From positions 1 to 20,624 of IMG/VR virus record IMGVR_UViG_3300035670_007445: 20,624 nt of DNA; one strand, given 5' to 3'. Shown here piece after piece: positions 5,464 through 12,491 of the stretch (within the stretch, counting starts at the first letter, position 1; each line of letters opens with the position of its first letter). Position numbers and translations under genes: made by a program. Source of the DNA: a virus. The notes beneath the pieces are model-generated. The model ran no database searches and was not told where the DNA came from. It saw only the letters and a program-made list of their open reading frames with translations.

Positions 5464-6907
5464 ATGGCAACTGGATCGTTCCCTATGTAAAATCGTAGCT
5501 TTGGGGAACTAAAACCAATTCTAATATACGGCGAAAGTCCTTTACATAGGAAAACGCCTTGGAAGACGAAAGTCACCAACAGAGACTAAACGAATTGGGC
5601 TGAGAAGCAGTATGTAATAGTCCGATCTGCACCTATAAATAAAAGTGCAGAGGATAGCAGAAATGACTATCCTGTTCATTGAAAATATGCTATAATAGTG
5701 ACAGAAGTTTTAAGAAAGGAGCAGTCCCTTGGAATAAAGGAAAGAAAAGCCCTTGGACTACTAAAAGAAACCTAGAGAGAAACCATTTAATGATAGGTGA
5801 AAATGCTTATCATTGGAAAGGCGGTAAAACTACTAGGGAGAGAAAGATTTTAATGGGCCGAAAAAAGTATCAACTTTGGAGATTGGCGGTATTAGAAAGA
5901 GACTCTTGGACTTGCCAAAGTTGTCGCATAAAAGGAGAATCTTTACACGCTCATCATATAAAACCTTGGGCTTCATATCCAGATTTAAGATATGATGTTG
6001 AAAACGGCGTAGCACTTTGCGTTCCTTGCCACCAATTATTGCATTCAATGAATAGTAACAAAAAATGACAGCTACTGAGACAAATACAACCCTAGCCTCA
6101 GTAATCCCTGGTTTGTTCGCCGAAAAAATGAACAACTGGTATAAAGACGAGTTAGTCTGTGCTAAATTTTTCACTGATTTATCAGCTGACATCTCTAGCG
6201 GTGCTAAAACTCTCTTGATCCCAAACATTACAGCAATGACTGCTCATAGCAAATCAAATGCTACAGTCGTTACTCTAAATAACCCGACAGACAACCAAGT
6301 CACTTTAACAGTGGACACTTGGTATGAATGTTCTTTCGCAATTGAAGACAAAGAAGCTGAACAGGTCAAGAAATCATATAACTATATGAGTGTCTTGGCT
6401 AAAAACGCAGCTGCTACTGTCGCGCAGGCTTACGAAGATGCAATCATCGCTTTGTTTGATAACTTCTCACAGACCGTTGGTACATCTGCTGCTGCTCTTG
6501 CTGACAGCAACATCCGTCGCGCTATCCAATACTTGGATGCAGCTAACGCTCCTAAGAACGATCGTGCTTTCATCTTATCCACCAAACAAGTTTGGTCAGA
6601 TTTAATGGGCATCGATAAATTTACCTTAGTTCAGAATGCACCTGGTGCAGATCCTGTAATGAAAGGTATGGTTGGTTACTTATATGGTATCCCTGTAATC
6701 GCTTCAAACCGCATTGGCACAACCTTAGGTTCTGCCCAAGGCTGTTTAGCTCACAAGGACGCTATCGTACACGCTTCTACAATTATGCGCGTTCAATCCA
6801 ACTACATCCCACAATACTTATCAACAGTAACAACTGCTGATGTAGTATTTGGCTGCATTGAGAACCGTGACTCAAGTGGCGTATGGATCAAGACGGCTGC
6901 CTCGTAA
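5464..6907 (+). CDS. Major capsid protein, gene split by a group I intron
   Basis: I read this coat gene as two exons. Exon 1 is 5464-5484 and encodes MATGSFP. Exon 2 is 6068-6907 and starts with the codons for TATETNTT. Splicing keeps frame and gives 286 residues. Without splicing, the first frame meets TAA two codons into the intron. The protein resembles P22-type or N4-gp56-like coat proteins in size and layout: an N-terminal arm, then strand-rich segments (KTLLIPNITAMTAHS), a spine-helix-like stretch (NYMSVLAKNAAATVAQAYEDAI) and a C-terminal domain ending in AAS. It follows scaffold, as expected. A gene caller would begin the protein falsely at ATG 6065, whose three bases are the last three of the intron. 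The start has the TAATATG context. Confidence 0.88.
5485..6067 (+). ncRNA. Group I self-splicing intron in the coat gene
   Basis: Every core helix is visible. P1: exon GTTCCCT (5478-5484) with GGGGAAC (5503-5509), ending in the U-G pair at the splice site. P3: CCAATT/AATTGG (5515-5520, 5593-5598). P4: GGCG/CGCC (5530-5533, 5555-5558). P5: TCCT/AGGA (5538-5541, 5548-5551). P6: TTGG/CCAA (5559-5562, 5576-5579), with P6a closed by GAAA. P7: GACTA/TAGTC (5584-5588, 5618-5622). P8: GCT/AGC closed by GAGA (5599-5608). P9: TCTGCAC/GTGCAGA (5626-5632, 5645-5651). P9.1: GGATAG/CTATCC (5652-5657, 5667-5672). P10: GTAGCT (5495-5500) with exon-2 AGCTAC (6070-6075). The last intron base is G, as required. 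It carries an HNH gene after P9.1. Confidence 0.95.
5679..6068 (+). CDS. Intron-encoded HNH homing endonuclease
   Basis: The enzyme should cut intronless coat genes near the insertion site and so spread the intron. The 129-residue protein begins with the PWNKGKK segment often seen before HNH domains of intron endonucleases, then a basic linker with WKGGKTTRERK. The HNH core has zinc ligands CQSC (about 90-93) and CVPC (about 117-120), and the catalytic HAHHIKPW and NGVAL between them. The only start that keeps the PWNKGKK part is TTG 5679. The first in-frame ATG is 5790. Its stop TGA (6066-6068) spans the 3' splice site, so its last base is the first base of coat exon 2. Confidence 0.88.
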   Translation: MKICYNSDRSFKKGAVPWNKGKKSPWTTKRNLERNHLMIGENAYHWKGGKTTRERKILMGRKKYQLWRLAVLERDSWTCQSCRIKGESLHAHHIKPWASYPDLRYDVENGVALCVPCHQLLHSMNSNKK

Positions 6908-6951
6908 AATTTAGCTAAGATTAGACAAAATATTTAACTTGGTTGGAGCTA

Positions 6952-6980
6952 TTGAAAAACTATTAAAATAGTGCTAAGAT
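6952..6980 (+). promoter_or_regulatory. Sigma-70-like promoter after the coat gene
   Basis: TTGAAA (6952-6957) matches the -35 consensus at five of six positions. A 17-base spacer leads to TAAGAT (6975-6980), preceded by TGC, which gives an extended -10. The spacer holds an ACTAT/ATAGT inverted repeat (6959-6963 with 6968-6972). Transcription would begin near 6987 and drive the free-standing HNH gene and perhaps the sugar island. It is the best-matched promoter I see in the window. Confidence 0.55.
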
Positions 6981-6981
6981 A

Positions 6982-7047
6982 GTAACATCATTAAATAATT
7001 GTTACCTCGGGTTATCAGTTCACGCCGATTAACCCGAGTGGCGTGAA
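6982..7047 (+). promoter_or_regulatory. Mutually exclusive hairpins before HNH gene
   Basis: GTAAC/GTTAC (6982-6986 with 7001-7005) is followed at once by a 9-bp hairpin CTCGGGTTA/TAACCCGAG (7006-7014 with 7030-7038). The hairpin loop contains TTCACGCC (7019-7026), which is fully complementary to GGCGTGAA (7040-7047) just before the start codon at 7054. The link between the stems is one base, too short for both to form fully as a pseudoknot, so they are better read as alternatives. A switch on translation of the HNH gene is possible. Confidence 0.55.
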
Positions 7048-7053
7048 AATAAT

Positions 7054-7611
7054 ATGTCTAATTGTCATAGTTGCGGAGCGGAGTTGAGTGGATTAAAAAA
7101 AATGTTCTGCTCAAAAAAGTGCAAAGCTAAAAAGAGGTGGTCAAGAATGACCGAAGAAGAAAGGGAGAAACAGAGAGAAGAAAACAGAGCAAGGTATGCG
7201 CAAAACAGGGTGGCATACCTAGAGAACAAAAGAGAATATTATCAGAAAAGAAAAAAAGAAATTAAGAAAAAAAATTCTTTGTATAAGAAGTTAAACCCTT
7301 GGACTGATAGAAAATACGCTTTGAGTATTAAAGGTAAATACAGAGATTACAAAAAAGGAGCAAAGAGCAGAGGATTAAAATTTGAAATCACATTAAAAGA
7401 TTTTTCTGATTTTAAAGGAGTGAAGTGTCATTACTGTGGCGATGTATTTGAAGAAATTGGCATAGACAGGGTAGATAACAAACTTGGCTATGTCAAAGGT
7501 AATATGGAGTCTTGTTGCCCAATATGTAATAGAATGAAACACGCATTCACTAAAAAAGAGTTTGTAGAAAAGTGCATAAAAATAGCACACAACCACATTA
7601 ACACAATTTAA
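7054..7611 (+). CDS. Free-standing HNH endonuclease with zinc finger
   Basis: This 185-residue protein begins with a zinc-knuckle region, CHSC at residues 4-7 and CSKKC at 19-23. A long, highly charged, likely helical linker follows (residues 30-90, rich in Glu, Arg and Lys). It ends in an HNH-type nuclease: CHYC (about 125-128), then GIDRVDNKLGYVKGN with the conserved Asp-Arg and Asn, and CPICNRMK (about 152-159). It is not inside a recognisable intron, so it is probably an intergenic homing endonuclease. It has its own promoter candidate (6952-6980) and a start in the TAATATG context, although that TAA ends no gene. It is unrelated outside the metal core to the intron enzyme. Confidence 0.8.
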   Translation: MSNCHSCGAELSGLKKMFCSKKCKAKKRWSRMTEEEREKQREENRARYAQNRVAYLENKREYYQKRKKEIKKKNSLYKKLNPWTDRKYALSIKGKYRDYKKGAKSRGLKFEITLKDFSDFKGVKCHYCGDVFEEIGIDRVDNKLGYVKGNMESCCPICNRMKHAFTKKEFVEKCIKIAHNHINTI

Positions 7612-7624
7612 CTCAAGTTATTTT

Positions 7625-7667
7625 GCTTTCCTTGGCTGGGTTTTCCACCTAAGCCAAGGTTGGAAAG
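7625..7667 (+). promoter_or_regulatory. Second alternative-hairpin element
   Basis: CCTTGGCT (7630-7637) pairs with AGCCAAGG (7652-7659). The loop contains TTTCCA (7642-7647), which is complementary to TGGAAA (7661-7666) immediately 3' of the hairpin and 11 bases before ATG 7678. CTTTCC (7626-7631) can also pair with GGAAAG (7662-7667). The design matches the element at 6982-7047: same loop offset, same 0-1 base link, same place before a start. Confidence 0.5.
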
Positions 7668-7677
7668 AAAGAAAAAT

Positions 7678-7881
7678 ATGCAAGACGATATATTCACTAA
7701 GATTAGAAAGGCAGTGCTAGATGTAGAAATGAAAAAACTGCCAAAAGAAAAAGTAGTGTTGGAGTATAACTTTGAATTACCTGATGAACACGGTATCAAA
7801 GCTGACGAGTTTCTTGGTCTAAAAGCCCGCTTCAACAAAGACGTTAAAGAAGGTGCAGTTAATACAATTTATTCTTTCTAA
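7678..7881 (+). CDS. Small hypothetical protein (67 aa)
   Basis: The protein is charged and soluble, with an N-terminal helix (DIFTKIRKAVLDVEMKKL) and an acidic central part (ELPDEHGIKADEFLGL). I do not recognise it. ATG 7678 is chosen because the sequence upstream belongs to the hairpin element. The gene is joined to the next one by TAA-T-ATG, which places it in the structural operon and suggests a minor head or accessory role. Confidence 0.6.
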   Translation: MQDDIFTKIRKAVLDVEMKKLPKEKVVLEYNFELPDEHGIKADEFLGLKARFNKDVKEGAVNTIYSF

Positions 7882-7882
7882 T

Positions 7883-8065
7883 ATGCCTGTCACAATAGCC
7901 ACTGGTAAAAATCTTAAAAGAGTATCAACGTTTATAAATAGATATGGACAAGTACAAGAAGGGTCAATTCACCAAAACTTGGGCGGATATGAAATGGGAA
8001 GAACTCCAGTACCAGATAAACTGGCAGAGGAAACAGGAGGAGATAAAGAAAAGAAAGAAGAATAA
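7883..8065 (+). CDS. Small hypothetical protein (60 aa)
   Basis: The product is short and basic, with a very charged C-terminus (KLAEETGGDKEKKEE). The middle, SIHQNLGGYEMGRTPVPDK, looks unstructured. It has no membrane segment and no metal-binding motif. It begins one base after the previous stop (TAA-T-ATG) and ends five bases before the glycosyltransferase start. I can give no function. Confidence 0.55.
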   Translation: MPVTIATGKNLKRVSTFINRYGQVQEGSIHQNLGGYEMGRTPVPDKLAEETGGDKEKKEE

Positions 8066-8070
8066 ACGCT

Positions 8071-9150
8071 ATGTATAGCCCGAATGTCTTTATGATCGGA
8101 AGTGGGTATGGCGGTTGTAATAAGGTGCGTATAAACTTACCGGCTGAACACAATGGTTTTCGTATGGCTCAACCGTCACTTAGTGGCGATAGAAGACCAA
8201 CCAATGAGATAAGAGACGAACTCGCAGCCGCTGACGTCGTAGTGTTCCACCGAGCCGAAGAACAGACTTACCACGATTTATCCAAGATGCTTAAAAAAGA
8301 CGGCAAGAAAATAGTAATGGATAATGATGATACTTTTGTCCTTGAAGATAACCACCCATTAGCACAGTTCAACGCCGATGGCACAGTCCAAGATAACCTG
8401 AAAAGACGAAGTGACAATATAGACGAGTTTATGCGGATGTGCGATATGGTAACGACTACGACAAAGACACTCGCCGAAGAATACAAAAAGCATAATAAAA
8501 ATGTAGTGATATTGCCAAACTGTATTGACCCTGATGACTGGGACACACCATTACGAAACGATGGCGACAAAGTGAGAATAGGCATATTCGGCAGTGCCGC
8601 CCTAGAATACGATTACTTGCACTTAAAAGATTATATCCGAGAATTAAGCGAGCGACCTGACATAACAATTTGTATGATGGGCTTAGGTGATAAAGAACAC
8701 CGCCGAAAGAACCCAAAAGTCACACAGGTTTTTCACGAAGAGTACGCTTTCTGGGATAGTATCAAGATTGAACACACAGCTTGGATGCCAGTTCACTTAA
8801 TGCCACAAGCCTTGAATGAAATGCGACTAGACATAATGCTCATACCACGCAAGGACAATTACTTTAACCGGTGCAAATCAAACTTAAAGTTTTTAGAGAG
8901 TGCGATGTGTGAAGTACCAGTGGTGGCTCAATCGTTTACAGATGGCCCTTATGAAGAGATAGAAGACTGGGTAACAGGCGTGCTGATAAAAGACAACAGC
9001 GAGTGGAAAGAAAAGGTTGAAAAGCTGATTAAAAATAAAGAGCTTAGACGACAAATAGGTAAGAACGCCAGAGAGTATGTCATCAAGAATTACGACATCG
9101 CAGACCACGCCTATAAATGGGATGAAGCGTATAAATCACTATTCAAATAA
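8071..9150 (+). CDS. GT-B glycosyltransferase (family 1/4-like)
   Basis: This enzyme should move a sugar from a nucleotide-sugar donor to a glycan or protein in the host cytoplasm. The 359-residue length fits a GT-B enzyme. The C-terminal half carries the donor-binding pattern: KVRIGIFGSAALEYDY (about 168-183), DITICMMGLG, and the PRKDNYFNRCKSNLKFLES stretch (about 262-280), which holds the conserved Glu of GT4-type enzymes, followed by EVPVVAQSFTDGPYEEI and a family-typical end (LRRQIGKNAREYV). The N-terminal half has DADVVVFHRAEEQ-like acceptor-domain features. It opens a run of sugar genes inside the structural operon. Donor and acceptor are unknown. Confidence 0.82.
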   Translation: MYSPNVFMIGSGYGGCNKVRINLPAEHNGFRMAQPSLSGDRRPTNEIRDELAAADVVVFHRAEEQTYHDLSKMLKKDGKKIVMDNDDTFVLEDNHPLAQFNADGTVQDNLKRRSDNIDEFMRMCDMVTTTTKTLAEEYKKHNKNVVILPNCIDPDDWDTPLRNDGDKVRIGIFGSAALEYDYLHLKDYIRELSERPDITICMMGLGDKEHRRKNPKVTQVFHEEYAFWDSIKIEHTAWMPVHLMPQALNEMRLDIMLIPRKDNYFNRCKSNLKFLESAMCEVPVVAQSFTDGPYEEIEDWVTGVLIKDNSEWKEKVEKLIKNKELRRQIGKNAREYVIKNYDIADHAYKWDEAYKSLFK

Positions 9151-9151
9151 T

Positions 9152-9463
9152 ATGTTAGTCGAAATAAAAGATAAAAAGTTAGAAGGAATTTTAAGCGAAC
9201 GGGCTGTATATCACAAAGAGGTCGGCGAAATAATGGAAAAGATGATGGCCCTTGATAAAGAAAAAACCAAGCTCGCCTATAAGTTAGACAAGCTCAAAGA
9301 AAAGACCAAAGTAATAATGGATAAATTAAATCCAAAGCTAGAAGAGTTTGAGTTTATCTCACGGGTATTTATGGAAAAAGGTGTCGCTTATTACGAGGTG
9401 CTAGATCAGATTGAAGAGTATAAAAAAGCAATTAGAGAAGATAGAGTCAATAAATTGAAATAA
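9152..9463 (+). CDS. Coiled-coil hypothetical protein (103 aa)
   Basis: Residues 15-65 form a long, highly charged heptad-like helix (KEVGEIMEKMMALDKEKTK, then KLAYKLDKLKEKTKVIMDKL). A second helix runs through the C-terminus. No catalytic or membrane motif is seen. The start is ATG 9152, in the TAA-T-ATG junction after the glycosyltransferase. An upstream in-frame ATG at 9077 lies inside that gene. It might be a structural or scaffold-like partner. The role is unknown. Confidence 0.65.
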   Translation: MLVEIKDKKLEGILSERAVYHKEVGEIMEKMMALDKEKTKLAYKLDKLKEKTKVIMDKLNPKLEEFEFISRVFMEKGVAYYEVLDQIEEYKKAIREDRVNKLK

Positions 9464-9464
9464 T

Positions 9465-9878
9465 ATGCGAGTCGTTTTAACCGCCGCTGTAATGGACCTT
9501 TGCCACGAAGGGCATATACGTCTGCTAAAAGAGATGCGAGCCAATGGCGATATTGTGGTGGTGGTTTTACACGACGATAAAAGCGTATATGAAATAAAAG
9601 GAAAGATACCGGTTCAAGATGTTTTACATAGGATGAACAATCTGCATATTACAGGCTTAGTGGATAGGGTGCTAGTTACGATGAACGTTGATCCAGCTGA
9701 TAAGTTCCAAGAGGTAATAAGCACCTATGGAGAAAAGAATATCCTGTTTATGCGAGCAGATGATAATAAGAACTTTCCAGGTAAATGGATAATTGAAAAC
9801 TATAACATACCAATTAAGTATGTTAAATATACCAAAGGCGTGAGCAGTAGCTTAATCAGAAAGAAATTATGCAAATAG
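9465..9878 (+). CDS. Cytidylyltransferase-like nucleotidyltransferase
   Basis: Enzymes of this fold activate a phosphorylated polyol or choline with CTP (TagD/GCT, PCT), or a sugar phosphate with ATP (RfaE). The 137 residues match a minimal single domain. HEGH at residues 14-17 is the HxGH nucleotide-binding signature. An IVVVVLHDDKSVYEIKG stretch (30-46) follows, and SSSLIRKKL near the C-terminus is a variant of the ISTTxIR motif. GKIPVQD fits the GRxP-type substrate loop. Lying five genes-lengths from a LicD-like transferase, it probably supplies CDP-linked donor to it. The precise substrate cannot be read from the sequence. The last ten bases overlap the next gene. Confidence 0.8.
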   Translation: MRVVLTAAVMDLCHEGHIRLLKEMRANGDIVVVVLHDDKSVYEIKGKIPVQDVLHRMNNLHITGLVDRVLVTMNVDPADKFQEVISTYGEKNILFMRADDNKNFPGKWIIENYNIPIKYVKYTKGVSSSLIRKKLCK

Positions 9879-10168
9879 TATTCCTACTATTTCTACACCA
9901 CTTAGCCGATGTCGCTTTGCAACCAAGCTGGCTCATAAAGCAAAAGTATCATTGGTTCAGAGTGTACGAGCATTCGTTTATCTGGGCAGGGGTGATTTCA
10001 ATGGGGTTGTACTGGCTAGATAATTTCAGTCTTTGGAAGTTCATTTTTCTACTTGTCGGACATTTCGTAATTGATTTTATTAAGTATAAGCACAAGCAAT
10101 TCTGGCTTGTTTATCCCGATCAGTTTTTACACTATATACAAGTTTTAATAGTATGGACCATAAAGTAG
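9869..10168 (+). CDS. DUF3307-like membrane protein (99 aa)
   Basis: Three hydrophobic segments are visible, at about residues 3-12, 35-52 and 57-70, and a fourth near 85-97. Conserved-looking polar residues fit DUF3307: HHLADVALQPSW (10-21), GHFVIDFIKYK (64-74) and the late DQFLH. DUF3307 has no established biochemical function. In this island it could anchor or supply the sugar-modifying enzymes at the membrane, which is inference. The start overlaps the end of the cytidylyltransferase gene by ten bases, and its own end overlaps the LicD-like gene by 16, so the three genes are translationally coupled. Confidence 0.7.
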   Translation: MQIVFLLFLHHLADVALQPSWLIKQKYHWFRVYEHSFIWAGVISMGLYWLDNFSLWKFIFLLVGHFVIDFIKYKHKQFWLVYPDQFLHYIQVLIVWTIK

Positions 10169-10689
10169 CCCTAGAAAACCTAAAAGATATACGGGACGTG
10201 CTAAACCAGTATCCAGTAAAGTGGTGGCTAGACGGTGGCACTTGTATCGGAGCGGTTAGAGAAAAAGATTTTGTCGCTATTGATGAAGATACTGATATTG
10301 GGGTGCTAGAAGAGACTTATAACGACGAGATTACACAAAAGATTTTAGATAAAGGTTTTCACCTAGAAGCAAAATACGGTACAAGAGATAAAGGCTACGA
10401 ATTAGCTTTTGTGAGAAATGGAGTTAAGACAGATATATTTTTCTACTACTTGAAAGACGGTAAAAGGTGGTACGCGATGTACGCCGACAAGATGATCCCA
10501 ATGGTTTATCCGGCAGACACTTTTGAAGAGCAAATGGACATAGATTTTCTAGGGCATACTTTCAAAATACCAGTTAAATACGACCAGTACCTAACGATAA
10601 AGTATGGTGACTATATGACCAAGATTAAGCGTGAAGATTGGGACTGGACAACCGGACCGAAAAATATAGATATGAGTTTTATAAAGTGA
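10153..10689 (+). CDS. LicD-like phosphotransferase
   Basis: LicD family proteins transfer phosphocholine, or polyol phosphate in related forms, from a CDP donor onto a sugar. Residues 24-50 contain the hallmark WWLDGGTCIGAVREKDF and then DEDTDIGV, matching the family LDGGTLLGAxRxxxfIPWDDDxDI pattern with its metal-binding acidic cluster. KTDIFFYYLKDG (about 94-105) and the late LTIKYGDYM also fit. The usual length is 250 or more residues, and 178 is compact. With the cytidylyltransferase just upstream, activation and transfer steps are both encoded. The target glycan is unknown. The gene ends TGA-T-ATG into the next transferase. Confidence 0.82.
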   Translation: MDHKVALENLKDIRDVLNQYPVKWWLDGGTCIGAVREKDFVAIDEDTDIGVLEETYNDEITQKILDKGFHLEAKYGTRDKGYELAFVRNGVKTDIFFYYLKDGKRWYAMYADKMIPMVYPADTFEEQMDIDFLGHTFKIPVKYDQYLTIKYGDYMTKIKREDWDWTTGPKNIDMSFIK

Positions 10690-10690
10690 T

Positions 10691-11332
10691 ATGGACATCA
10701 CAATACTGATAAAGACGTTCAAAAGGCCACGAATGCTAGACCGATTACTGACTAGCATAAAAGAATACGCCCCAGATATTAAAATAGACGTACTAGACGA
10801 TAGCGATACTAACATAGGTATATCAGCAGGACGCAATCAGTTAGTCGCTAGGTGCAAAACAAAATACTGTATGATACTGGATGATGATTGTATATTCACG
10901 CCAAAGACGAACCTCGAAAAAGCGATTAAAATATTAGAAGAAAGAGATTTAGACCTATTGGAAATACAAGTGCCAGGTTTGAATTATAGAGGACATTTTA
11001 AGATAAAAAACGACGAGATAGAAGCTGTTCAAGCAAACGAAGGAGAATATTTTGATTTTATAACTAACATATTCGTTGCTAAGACTGATGTTTTAAGAAA
11101 ATATAAATGGGATGACAGGATGAAGATTGGAGAGCATACATCATACTTTTTTACGCATAGGGGTAAAATGAAAATAGGAACGACGGACCAAGTAACAATA
11201 AGGCACGAACACGTTAGCCCGCCTGGATATAATATCTACCGAAGCAGAGGCGAGGATTATGTAAAGATTTTTATGCGAGAAAATGGCATTAAAAGACTCC
11301 ATACCGTAACAGGTGAATACATAGTAGTATGA
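10691..11332 (+). CDS. Glycosyltransferase resembling beta-1,4-GalNAc transferases
   Basis: The 213-residue protein has a GT-A layout. An N-terminal strand (ITILIKTFKRP) is followed by AGRNQLVARCKTKYCMILDDD, with the metal-binding DDD at residues 64-66. The arrangement, then FDFITNIFVAKTDVLRKY and TTDQVTIRHEH near the end, recalls animal beta-1,4-N-acetylgalactosaminyltransferases of family GT12, as I remember their RN...DDDF...ARTD...H pattern. That likeness is from memory and needs a profile search. A general GT2 enzyme is the fallback. The ATGA overlap (11329-11332) couples it to the deacetylase. Confidence 0.72.
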   Translation: MDITILIKTFKRPRMLDRLLTSIKEYAPDIKIDVLDDSDTNIGISAGRNQLVARCKTKYCMILDDDCIFTPKTNLEKAIKILEERDLDLLEIQVPGLNYRGHFKIKNDEIEAVQANEGEYFDFITNIFVAKTDVLRKYKWDDRMKIGEHTSYFFTHRGKMKIGTTDQVTIRHEHVSPPGYNIYRSRGEDYVKIFMRENGIKRLHTVTGEYIVV

Positions 11333-11940
11333 TTTTCCGCAATGATGACCTAGCCTATGGGGTGGATATAGAACAATACAAAGAAATACAGTCAATTTTT
11401 GAAGGATTTGGGGTAAAAGAGATGTATTCGGTGGTCGCAATAGGTGGTAATTTATACGCTGGCGACCCATTTACAATGGCAAACAACGATTTAGAAAGGT
11501 TTTTAGGCACAAAGTTAGTATATGAAGACGAAAAAGTTGATGAGTTTATTAAAAATAGCCTAGCAAAAGGTCACACAATATCGTTACACGGTTGGCAACA
11601 CACTAAAATAGCTAAATATTCGTATAAAGACCAGCTAGACAATATAAGTAGTGCTAAAAAGTTGCTAGAAGATAGGTATAAAGTAGAAATAAAGTATTTT
11701 GTGCCACCATTTAACAATTACAATAGCGCAACCCAAGAAGCGTGTAGCAAACTGGGGCTTAAAATACTAGGCACAAGTGAAAATCAGTTAGAAAGAGCGG
11801 TTAGAGAAGACTTGAAATTACCGGATAATGATTTTACTTGGTATCACGCTTGGCGGTTTTATCAAAATGGCTTAACCCCTGAAAAATTGAAAGATTATCT
11901 AACAAAGTATGATATCAATAATAATTCCAATTTGGGGTGA
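11329..11940 (+). CDS. Polysaccharide deacetylase (NodB-like)
   Basis: Polysaccharide deacetylases remove N- or O-acetyl groups from sugars using a metal held by Asp-His-His. Here N5-D6-D7 (FRNDD) supplies the first aspartates, and ISLHGWQH gives H87 and H91 in the HxxxH spacing. FVPPFNNYN resembles the RPPF-type motif 3, and YHAWRF near residue 174 is a fitting late histidine motif. At 203 residues it is a bare catalytic domain with no signal peptide, so it would act in the cytoplasm, probably on sugar intermediates of the island. It overlaps its neighbours at both ends: ATGA upstream, and 32 bases with the GT2 gene downstream. Confidence 0.78.
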   Translation: MIFRNDDLAYGVDIEQYKEIQSIFEGFGVKEMYSVVAIGGNLYAGDPFTMANNDLERFLGTKLVYEDEKVDEFIKNSLAKGHTISLHGWQHTKIAKYSYKDQLDNISSAKKLLEDRYKVEIKYFVPPFNNYNSATQEACSKLGLKILGTSENQLERAVREDLKLPDNDFTWYHAWRFYQNGLTPEKLKDYLTKYDINNNSNLG

Positions 11941-12490
11941 TAAATATAAAGAGTTTTTACCAAAAGCAATTGCGAGTATTGAATCCCAGACATATAAAGA
12001 TTATGAGATTATTATATCGGATCAAGCGACTGACCTACCAACTGCCCGTAATCAAGGGATAAAAAAAGCTAAGGGTGAGTATATTCTGTGTTTAGATGCT
12101 GATGACCAATTACACCCAGAGTTTTTAGAAAAAACACTTAAAGCAAACGATGATATAGTCGGGACTTGGTGGAAAGAGTATGGGGACTACGAAAGTGAGA
12201 TTAAAACACCAGAGTTACACCCCAAATTGCCGCACTTTTTAGACTATAATCGTATAACTTGTACAGCACTTTACAAAAAAGAAGTCTGGGAAACAGTGGA
12301 AGGATATGACGAAACAATGAAAGACGGGCTAGAAGATTGGGATTTCTGGTGTCAAGCCTTAAAAGCTGGTTATACGGTAACGATTGTCCCTGAAATACTA
12401 TTCTTTTACTGGAAGCACGGAAACACAATGATTGAAAGTAATCGCCAAAATCACTTAAAGATTTATAACTACATAAAAAGCAAATTATAA
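11909..12490 (+). CDS. GT2-type glycosyltransferase
   Basis: This is a GT-A enzyme of the GT2 superfamily. The N-terminal ISIIIPIWG strand, SIESQTYKDYEIIISDQ (nucleotide-binding half) and ARNQGIKKAKGEYILCLDADD (DADD at 63-66) are textbook features. The late EDWDFWCQAL at about 142-151 is the catalytic ED/W region. Its length (193 residues) is short but complete for a single-domain enzyme. The start lies inside the deacetylase gene, 32 bases before its end, so the two are coupled. It ends TAA-T-ATG into the adaptor gene, which marks the return to virion genes. Confidence 0.85.
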   Translation: MISIIIPIWGDKYKEFLPKAIASIESQTYKDYEIIISDQATDLPTARNQGIKKAKGEYILCLDADDQLHPEFLEKTLKANDDIVGTWWKEYGDYESEIKTPELHPKLPHFLDYNRITCTALYKKEVWETVEGYDETMKDGLEDWDFWCQALKAGYTVTIVPEILFFYWKHGNTMIESNRQNHLKIYNYIKSKL

Positions 12491-12491
12491 T

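Noticed and set aside
6065-6907. Coat protein starting at ATG 6065.
   Set aside because: The ATG is formed by the last three intron bases. Group I P1 and P10 pairings show a spliced start at 5464. A restart in unspliced RNA remains possible.
7006-7047. A classical H-type pseudoknot upstream of the HNH gene.
   Set aside because: The 9-bp first stem would have to be crossed by a one-base loop, which is sterically implausible, so I report competing hairpins.
9077-9151. Upstream in-frame starts for several genes (for example 9077, 17399, 19019, 833).
   Set aside because: They lie inside the previous gene or a leader helix, while the downstream ATG sits at the TAATATG, TAGTATG or ATGA junction or outside the helix.
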